This document shows, piece by piece, positions 58,852 to 64,000 of a stretch of 64,000 bases of DNA. The number at the start of each line of letters is the position of its first letter. The stretch's first letter is position 1. Location: NCBI GenBank assembly GCA_963784195.1, contig CAWARA010000018.1:372001-436000 (forward strand). The letters are read 5' to 3'. The stretch is from CAVQAH01 sp963784195. Its GTDB lineage: Bacteria; Acidobacteriota; Vicinamibacteria; Vicinamibacterales; 2-12-FULL-66-21. The notes under the pieces were generated by a model. The model worked only from the letters and a program-made list of their open reading frames with translations, had not been told where the DNA came from and did no database searches. The position numbers were made by a program, and so were the translations under genes.

Positions 58852-59772
58852 CTACCTGACCGGCTGACCGAGATCGATCTGCCGCAGGTAGTCCCCGAAC
58901 TGCTGCGCGAGGTCTGGCCGGCGCAACGCGAAATAGACCACAGCCTTCAGGAACCCGAGCTTGTTGCCCGTGTCGTGGCGGACGCCGTCGATGCGGCAGC
59001 CGTAGATCGGCCGATCCTTGAGGAGCCGGCGCAGGCCGTTGGTCAGCTGGATCTCGCCGGTGCGATCGCTGACCGTGGACGCGAGCGCCGGAAAAATATC
59101 CGGGGTGAGAATGTAGCGGCCGATGATCGCCAGATCCGACGGCGCATCAGCCCGCGCCGGCTTTTCGACCAAGTCGCGAATGCGATACACGCCCGGACGG
59201 ATCTCCTCCGCATCGATGATGCCGTAGGAGCTCACCTCGTCGCGGGGGACGCGCTCGATGGCGAGCACCGGCCCATCGACCTCGTGGAACACGTCGATCA
59301 TCTGCTTCAATGCCGGCGGCGTCGAATCGATCACGTCGTCTCCGAGGATGACCGCGAACGGCTCGTCGCCCACGAGATTGCGCGTGACCAGCACCGCGTG
59401 GCCGAGACCGAGCGGTTCGCCCTGGCGCACGTACGAGAAGTTGATCAAGTTGGAGATCTTGCGGATCTCCGCGACCTGATCGCGCTTGCCGCGGGACTCG
59501 AGAAACGTCTCGAGCTCGACCGACACATCGAAGTGATCCTCGATGGCGTTCTTGCCGCGTCCGGTGACCAGGATGATGTTGTCGACACCTGATGCGACAG
59601 CTTCCTCGACGCCGTACTGGATGATCGGCTTGTCGACCAGCGGCAGCATTTCTTTCGGCTGCGCCTTGGTGGCGGGAAGGAATCGTGTGCCCAGGCCGGC
59701 AGCTGGAAACACGGCTTTGCGGATCGGCGGCCTGGTCTTGCGAGTGGTGCCCGCATTGTCCATGGCGGCCAT
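58852..59772 (-). CDS. galU: UTP-glucose-1-phosphate uridylyltransferase
   Basis: A 306-aa nucleotidyltransferase giving UDP-glucose. Near the start it reads IRKAVFPAAGLGTRFLPATK and KEMLPLVDKPIIQYGVEEAV. VRQGEPLGLGHAVLVTRNLV and FAVILGDDVIDS follow, and the region GVRHDTGNKLGFLKAVVYFA closes the site. The first ATG is at 59772; MDNAGTTRK at 59763 is an alternative. It is divergent from serS with only 39 bp between them. Confidence 0.95.
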   Translation of the reverse strand: MAAMDNAGTTRKTRPPIRKAVFPAAGLGTRFLPATKAQPKEMLPLVDKPIIQYGVEEAVASGVDNIILVTGRGKNAIEDHFDVSVELETFLESRGKRDQVAEIRKISNLINFSYVRQGEPLGLGHAVLVTRNLVGDEPFAVILGDDVIDSTPPALKQMIDVFHEVDGPVLAIERVPRDEVSSYGIIDAEEIRPGVYRIRDLVEKPARADAPSDLAIIGRYILTPDIFPALASTVSDRTGEIQLTNGLRRLLKDRPIYGCRIDGVRHDTGNKLGFLKAVVYFALRRPDLAQQFGDYLRQIDLGQPVR

Positions 59773-59811
59773 CGTACCTCAGGACGAGAGGGTCCGGTAT
59801 AGGATTTAGGG
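59773..59811. promoter_or_regulatory. 39-bp divergent galU/serS promoter region
   Basis: Both genes must be controlled from this gap and the flanking codons. On the plus strand TATAGGAT runs to within six bases of the serS ATG with no Shine-Dalgarno, which again looks like a leaderless start (-10 TAGGAT, then TTAGGG, then ATG). Confidence 0.4.
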
Positions 59812-61101
59812 ATGATCGATCCCGCTTACGTCCGCGATCACCTGGACGAGATCCGCGCGGCGTACAAGAACCGCGGGCTCGCGGTAGACGCCGAGCTGGA
59901 ACAGCTGGCGACACTCGAAACGCGCCGCCGCCGCCTGATTCCTGAAGTGGAGGGCCTCAAGCGCGAGCAGAATGCCGCTGGCGACGAGGTCGCGCGCGCC
60001 AAGCGTCAGGGAAAGGATGCGTCCGGGATCTTCGCCGCGAACAAGGCACGGGCGCAGCAGATCCGTCAGCTCGAGATCCAGGTCGATCAGGTCGAGCAGC
60101 AGCGCTCGGCGCTGCTGATGACGCTCCCGAATCTGCCGCACGCCAGCGTCCCGATCGGCGCCAGCGCCGACGACAACGCCGAAGTGCGTCGCGAGGGTAC
60201 TCCGCGCGCGTTCGATTTCGATCCCAAACCGCACTTCGAGCTGGGACCGGCGCTCGGCATCCTCGACTTCGAGCGCGCCACGAAGATGTCTGGATCACGC
60301 TTCGCGGTGTTGATGGGAGCAGGCGCACGGCTCTCCCGCGCCTTGATCAACTTCATGCTCGATCTGCACACGAAGGAGCATGGCTACACTGAAGTCGAGC
60401 CGCCGTTTCTCGTCAGCTCGGACGCGCTGCGCGGCACGGGTAACCTGCCCAAGTTCGAGCAGGATCTGTTCAAGATCGCCGGCGATTGGGATCTGTTCCT
60501 GATTCCAACGGCGGAGGTGCCGCTGACGAACCTGCACCGCGGCGAGATCGTGGACGGGCGTCAGCTACCCTTCCGCTACACCGCTTACACGCCCTGCTTC
60601 CGCAGCGAAGCCGGCTCATATGGCGCAGATGTCCGCGGCCTGATTCGGCAACATCAGTTCGACAAGGTCGAGCTCGTCAAGTTCACGACGCCTGAGCAGT
60701 CCTATGACGAGTTGGACTCTCTGACGCGTAATGCTGAAGAGGTGCTGCGCCGACTCGAGCTTCCATTCCGCACGATGGCGCTGTCAACCGGCGATCTGGG
60801 CTTCGCGTCCGCCAAGACGTACGACATCGAGGTCTGGCTGCCGAGTCAGAAGACGTATCGCGAGATTTCGTCCTGCAGCAATACGGAAGCGTTTCAGGCG
60901 CGACGGGCGAACATCAAGTTCAGACGGGACGGTACCGGGAAGGCGGAGTTCGTACACACGCTGAACGGGTCCGGCCTGGCGGTTGGCCGAACACTCATCG
61001 CGATCCTGGAGAACAACCAGCAGAACGACGGCTCGGTCATCGTGCCGCAGGTGCTGCGGCCGTACATGAACGGGATGGAGGCGATCCTGCCGCGCGCGTA
61101 A
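59812..61101 (+). CDS. serS: Seryl-tRNA synthetase
   Basis: A 429-aa class-II synthetase. The N-terminal coiled-coil arm that grips the long tRNA-Ser variable loop is RRRLIPEVEGLKREQNAAGD and on. Motif 2 is the PCFRSEAGSYGADVRGLIRQ region, then HQFDKVELVKFT. Motif 3 is NGSGLAVGRTLIAILENNQ. It also charges tRNA-Sec with serine, relevant given the Sec-containing SelD. A tRNA-Ser gene lies about 480 bp downstream. The stop codon is inside a strong GC hairpin. Confidence 0.97.
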   Translation: MIDPAYVRDHLDEIRAAYKNRGLAVDAELEQLATLETRRRRLIPEVEGLKREQNAAGDEVARAKRQGKDASGIFAANKARAQQIRQLEIQVDQVEQQRSALLMTLPNLPHASVPIGASADDNAEVRREGTPRAFDFDPKPHFELGPALGILDFERATKMSGSRFAVLMGAGARLSRALINFMLDLHTKEHGYTEVEPPFLVSSDALRGTGNLPKFEQDLFKIAGDWDLFLIPTAEVPLTNLHRGEIVDGRQLPFRYTAYTPCFRSEAGSYGADVRGLIRQHQFDKVELVKFTTPEQSYDELDSLTRNAEEVLRRLELPFRTMALSTGDLGFASAKTYDIEVWLPSQKTYREISSCSNTEAFQARRANIKFRRDGTGKAEFVHTLNGSGLAVGRTLIAILENNQQNDGSVIVPQVLRPYMNGMEAILPRA

Positions 61102-61110
61102 GCGCGCGGC
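61089..61110 (+). terminator. GC hairpin spanning the serS stop codon
   Basis: GCCGCGCGC (61089-61097) and GCGCGCGGC (61102-61110) form a perfect 9-bp stem around a GTAA loop, which is a GNRA-type tetraloop containing most of the TAA stop. There is no T-run after it, so it may be a Rho-assisted terminator or mRNA-stabilising hairpin rather than a classic intrinsic terminator. Confidence 0.5.
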
Positions 61111-61116
61111 CAGACG

Positions 61117-61371
61117 TCAAGCAGTTTTCTTGGCTTTGCGGCGAGCTGCCCAGTACTTTGTCATGCGCTCGCTGACGGCTTTTCGTTCAGATGCACTCAT
61201 CTTGCGACGTCGTCCCCGGCGAGCCGGGACTTCTCCTGCCGATCCCTTCGCCCCGCGTCCCGATCGGAGCCCGGGAAACTGCCTGTAGATCTCCTGCATT
61301 TCAGACTTGAGGGTGTCCAGCCGTGCCTGCGCGCCCAATTGGGCGAGACGAAGTAATTCGGAGCGATCCAT
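61117..61371 (-). CDS. Small basic protein with MSxxERKxxSxRMxKYWAxRRK tail
   Basis: An 84-aa protein. Its N-terminal helix is DRSELLRLAQLGAQARLDTL, then KSEMQEIYRQFP. The middle is Gly/Arg-rich. The C-terminal basic helix has MSASERKAVSERMTKYWAAR, then RKAKKTA. I recall this basic C-terminal motif from small uncharacterised bacterial proteins, often in Acidobacteriota, but cannot name a domain. DNA or RNA binding is plausible from charge only. It is convergent with serS. Confidence 0.6.
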   Translation of the reverse strand: MDRSELLRLAQLGAQARLDTLKSEMQEIYRQFPGLRSGRGAKGSAGEVPARRGRRRKMSASERKAVSERMTKYWAARRKAKKTA

Positions 61372-61583
61372 ATAAGTTTATGACCTCGTTGCTCCCTCTC
61401 ATGTGCGGAGCCGTCACACTATACCTCAACAGGTTGTTCGGTTCGTCCATCGTCAACGTTATAACTAAGATCGCCTCTAACAATCCGATGCCGAAATTGG
61501 GAAGGCACGACAAACAGGGACCGCACACCTCGACATACAATGGCGGTAGGACGCGTGTTCCAGGAAGAACAGGCGTCCGGCGT

Positions 61584-61673
61584 GGAGGGGTGGCCGAGTG
61601 GTCGATGGCGGCGGTCTTGAAAACCGCTGTACCCGGAAGGGTACCAGGGGTTCGAATCCCTTCCCCTCCGCCA
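61584..61673 (+). tRNA. tRNA-Ser (anticodon UGA)
   Basis: 90 nt including an encoded CCA (61671-61673). Acceptor stem GGAGGGG/CCCCTCC with discriminator G; anticodon stem GCGGT/ACCGC with loop CTTGAAA, so anticodon TGA reading UCA codons. The long class-II variable arm is TACCCGGAAGGGTA, and the T-loop is GGTTCGAATCC. A TACAAT about 43 bp upstream (61536-61541) is a possible -10. Confidence 0.97.
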
Positions 61674-62170
61674 GCCTTCGCTCATTGATCCATTGCGAAG
61701 GCTGTCTCGCCGAAGCCCCGAAGGGGCGAACCCCCTCATTCCAACCAGCGCGGAAGTTGATTCGCCGAAATACCGCGGCCGTCTATTGGTTGTAAGTGAG
61801 CTGGAGAAAGCCCGATTGCTCGACGGCACAATCCACATCGTCATCACTTTGACCAATCCAGCACGCGGCACAAGCACCGCCACGCTCGAACCGGTGACGA
61901 CGTGCATCGTGTTGCTCATGTTGATGGTCCGACTAACTGACCTTCCACTGCAGGACGCGCCGGCTTCAGTGCATCTAGGATCCGCGCCGTGTGTCAACGC
62001 AAGGTCTTACCGGCAGCCATCAGGACGTGGCAGGTGCAACTGAGCAAGAACCTGCGCGAGAAAAGTCCGACCAGAGGAAGACAAAAGGCCGCTTCAGAGG
62101 CGACTGAATCGGCGTAAATTGTTGACCTTACGGCAGTTGCTGAGGTCGCGATGTTTGCAACTGAAATGGC
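61674..62170. other. 497-bp stretch without a supported gene
   Basis: Readings on both strands have no recognisable domain, Shine-Dalgarno or family-like composition. It may hold decayed DNA next to the tRNA, a common integration site, but I see no att duplication of the tRNA 3' end and no integrase. Confidence 0.4.
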
Positions 62171-62464
62171 ATGCAGATGTCCCGTCTGATCCTGCTCCTG
62201 TTCCTGACAGCGCAGGCCTGTGATGGGATCTTCACCTACATAGCCGTCGATGCCTACGGCGTCGCCGCCGAGGGCAACGTCCTGCTGGCGACCTGGATGT
62301 TACTCATCGGCCCCACGCCGGCGCTTGTCGGCGCCAAGCTGCTCGCCACCTGCTGCGGCATCCTGCTTTACATTCGTGGCGTCCACCGGACGCTCGCGTT
62401 CCTCACGGTCCTCTACGCGGTGGGCGCCGTGGGTCCCTGGATGCTCCTGTTCTCGATGATCTGA
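62171..62464 (+). CDS. Small integral membrane protein (DUF5658-like)
   Basis: A 97-aa protein with three predicted helices: LILLLFLTAQACDGIFTYIA, LVGAKLLATCCGILLYI and a C-terminal LAFLTVLYAVGAVGPWMLLF. The middle AEGNVLLATWM resembles the conserved A-x-E-x-NP/NVL segment of small DUF5658-type proteins, but I am not certain. Two starts are possible (62171 and 62177). No Shine-Dalgarno is obvious. Function unknown. Confidence 0.55.
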   Translation: MQMSRLILLLFLTAQACDGIFTYIAVDAYGVAAEGNVLLATWMLLIGPTPALVGAKLLATCCGILLYIRGVHRTLAFLTVLYAVGAVGPWMLLFSMI

Positions 62465-62560
62465 GCCGGCACCCAGCCGATTGACGAGACACGACCCCAC
62501 CGCCGAACGACGGCTGTAGGGCGTGCGAGTCAGACCGATCCACGTAAACTGCCCGGCAAC

Positions 62561-63301
62561 ATGGCCGACATTGTCGACACCTGGCTCGCGGCCCTCGACG
62601 CCCGCCATCTCGCGAACCTGACGCCAACGGAGGTCGCGCGCGCCCTGCGCGCCCTGTCGTCGTGTTACGTGGAAAGACGTGCCAGGTTGACCAGCGGCGC
62701 GGCGCTCGACTCTGCGGGAAAGCGCGCGGCATTTGCGCTCTTCTATGGGCCGCTGCACTTTCTGATCGTCCGCGAGATCGTCCGCGCGCTCGGTGAGGAA
62801 ATCGGTCCGCTACGCGAGATCGCTGACCTGGGTTGCGGCACCGGTTCGGCCGGCGCGGCGTGGGCACTGCACTGCGGAGCGCGGGTTCTCGGAACTGACC
62901 GGCATCCGTGGGCGGTCGAAGAGGCGAACCGCACGTACCGCGATTTGAAAACCAGCGGACGCGCGTCGCAGGGTGACATCACGCGCGTGCGCATCAGCGG
63001 AAAAAAAGGCCTCGGTATTCTGGCGGCCTACTCCGTCAACGAACTGAAGGATGAATTCAGGAATACGTTGCTGCAGGCGTTCGTCGACGCCCAAGCCCGC
63101 GGCTCACGCATTCTGATCGTCGAGCCGATCGCGCGGCGGCTGACGCCGTGGTGGGGTGATTGGGAGCGCGCGGTTACGCAGGCGGGGGGCCGTGCGGACG
63201 AGTGGCGCTTCCCGGCGGATCTGCCTGCCCGGCAGAAGAGCCTCGCCAAGGCGGCCGGTCTCGATCCCCGCGAGCTGACCGCCAGGACGTTGATGTTCTG
63301 A
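62561..63301 (+). CDS. SAM-dependent methyltransferase, Rsm22-like
   Basis: A 246-aa protein. The SAM-binding motif is LREIADLGCGTGSAGAAWAL, followed by VLGTDRHPWAVEEANRTYRD and ILAAYSVNELKDEFRNTLLQ. The end includes RILIVEPIARRLTPWWGDWE. The organisation and the N-terminal helical part resemble the Rsm22 group associated with small-subunit ribosome biogenesis, although the zinc-cysteine cluster of mitochondrial members is absent. The target is uncertain. It is convergent with the cytochrome gene, 3 bp apart. Confidence 0.75.
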   Translation: MADIVDTWLAALDARHLANLTPTEVARALRALSSCYVERRARLTSGAALDSAGKRAAFALFYGPLHFLIVREIVRALGEEIGPLREIADLGCGTGSAGAAWALHCGARVLGTDRHPWAVEEANRTYRDLKTSGRASQGDITRVRISGKKGLGILAAYSVNELKDEFRNTLLQAFVDAQARGSRILIVEPIARRLTPWWGDWERAVTQAGGRADEWRFPADLPARQKSLAKAAGLDPRELTARTLMF

Positions 63302-63304
63302 TCG

Positions 63305-64000
63305 CTACTTCGACAGTTCAGCGAGCCGCTGCTTCGCGCGCGGGTTGTTGGGCTGCTTCTCCAGCGCCGCTTTGAAGCTTGCGATCGCGCGCTCCTTGTC
63401 ACCTTTCTTGACGAACAGTTCGCCGAGTCGTAGATCGATCTCCGCGGATTTCGGGTAGAACTCCGCATTGAGCTGGAACATGGCGATGGCGGCGTCGACG
63501 TTGCCTTCGCGCGCCAGCCGATCGCCCAGCTCGTTCATCGACCATTCACCGAAGTTGTAACGCCCCAGCTGCATGTCGCGCCGCAGCTCGCGATATTTCT
63601 CCACCGCCGCCGGAACACCCTCGCTGGCGATGATGCGTGCGAGCTCGTCCTCGAGCGTTCGCGGCAGGGACGATCCCCGATGGCACGTGGCGCACGAGAC
63701 GCGCACCACCGGCGTCGCACGCGATGGCACACCCGCGAGCATCTTGTCGTTGAGCTCGGCCACCATCCTCAGCATGTAACGTGCCTTCTGCTTCGCCACC
63801 TTTTCGTCTGAGTCGAACTTCACGCCGTCGAACGAGATTCCGTCGCCGCCGGCATGGCAATACTGGCACCGCACGCCCAGTGCGAAAGAGAACTCCCGCA
63901 TCCGCTGCACCAGTTCTTCGCGCGAAATGTCACGCGGAAAGTGCTGCAGGTTCTGAAACGTAGTGGGAATCTGCGCGGCGGAGGGCGCCGTAGTAACAGA
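63305..64000 (-). CDS. Di-haem c-type cytochrome with TPR tail (5' end outside window)
   Basis: The reading stays open to the window edge, so the signal peptide and true start are missing. The visible part starts with QIPTTFQNLQHFPRDISREE, then FSFALGVRCQYCHAGG with the first CxxCH, and VSCATCHRGS with the second. TPR-like repeats follow (MNELGDRLAREGNVDAAIAM, LGELFVKKGDKERAIASFKA). This matches the photosynthetic-reaction-centre-cytochrome-like family that is greatly expanded in Acidobacteriota. It should be periplasmic and carry electrons or sense redox state. It is a useful taxonomic hint. Confidence 0.85.
   Translation of the reverse strand, partial: SVTTAPSAAQIPTTFQNLQHFPRDISREELVQRMREFSFALGVRCQYCHAGGDGISFDGVKFDSDEKVAKQKARYMLRMVAELNDKMLAGVPSRATPVVRVSCATCHRGSSLPRTLEDELARIIASEGVPAAVEKYRELRRDMQLGRYNFGEWSMNELGDRLAREGNVDAAIAMFQLNAEFYPKSAEIDLRLGELFVKKGDKERAIASFKAALEKQPNNPRAKQRLAELSK

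Noticed and set aside
61584..61673. tRNA-Sec, because of the TGA seen in the anticodon loop and the selenoprotein SelD nearby
   Set aside because: TGA is the anticodon itself, reading UCA serine codons. tRNA-Sec needs anticodon TCA and an 8-bp acceptor stem; this one has the normal 7-bp stem.
61419..61997. Minus-strand reading across the tRNA-Ser gene (with GRDSNPWYPSGYSG)
   Set aside because: This is the well-known artefact made by translating tRNA genes antisense.
61693..62043. Plus-strand reading after the tRNA as a gene
   Set aside because: No family-like motif, no Shine-Dalgarno, and composition unlike neighbouring proteins.
61674..62170. Genomic island integrated at tRNA-Ser
   Set aside because: No integrase, no direct repeat of the tRNA 3' end within the window, and housekeeping-like genes follow.

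Overview
The window is a 64 kb piece of a high-GC bacterial chromosome that contains the replication-origin neighbourhood. On the minus strand it has rpmH-rnpA-yidD-yidC-jag-mnmE-mnmG-rsmG-parA-parB, and on the plus strand dnaA-dnaN-gyrB-gyrA. DnaA-box-like sites lie between rpmH and dnaA, and a near-perfect parS lies beside rsmG. The secreted two-haem cytochrome with TPR tail at the right edge, the Wzm/Wzt exporter beside HldE-C, and the general gene style suggest an Acidobacteriota member, perhaps Vicinamibacteria. That assignment is inference; no marker search was possible. Everything seen is chromosomal. There is no prophage, intact transposase or CRISPR array.

Layout. 0-4.9 kb: signalling (a PAS hybrid histidine kinase, a FliA/WhiG-type sigma factor, a DHp-only protein translationally coupled to an excisionase-type HTH protein, and an NtrC-type regulator). 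4.9-12.8 kb: an RGPG-repeat protein, a Dabb protein, DusB, a NusG/RfaH-like factor, a SurA-like chaperone and Mfd. 12.8-14.6 kb: DUF1059, an ECF sigma factor with a membrane-anchored YCII partner, and a secreted VOC protein. 14.7-18.3 kb: HldE-C, Wzt, Wzm and a PP2C phosphatase. 18.3-23.4 kb: the F1 part of ATP synthase (atpHAGDC) with no F0 genes. 23.7-35.9 kb: selD, parBA and the origin-proximal RNA and membrane genes. 35.9-45.5 kb: dnaN, gyrB, gyrA, a secreted kinase-fold protein and UvrD/PcrA. 46.2-51.7 kb: a leucine cluster (leuC, leuD, lysR, leuA-like, leuB). 51.7-61.4 kb: glmS, glmU, a TPR protein, RsmI, a DUF885 peptidase, FmdB, GalU, SerS and a small basic protein. 61.6-64 kb: tRNA-Ser(UGA), a small membrane protein, a methyltransferase and the edge cytochrome.

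Four things stand out. (1) selD has an in-frame TGA at codon 13 followed by a hairpin with a GGUC apical loop, so SelD is almost certainly a selenoprotein. (2) Short palindromes with a 5' GTAG head sit between the atp genes and after fmdB; the TAG of that head is the stop codon of the upstream gene. (3) At least six intergenic sites carry a different kind of element: tandem 7-8 nt units facing their own inverted copy, with the unit differing from site to site. One is about 620 bp long and encloses a decayed four-helix-bundle (23S-IVP-like) gene. (4) Ten otherwise conserved genes are broken by thirteen single-base changes, every one repairable by deleting one base. This looks like insertion-type sequencing error rather than gene loss, so those genes are annotated as functional with the shift noted.
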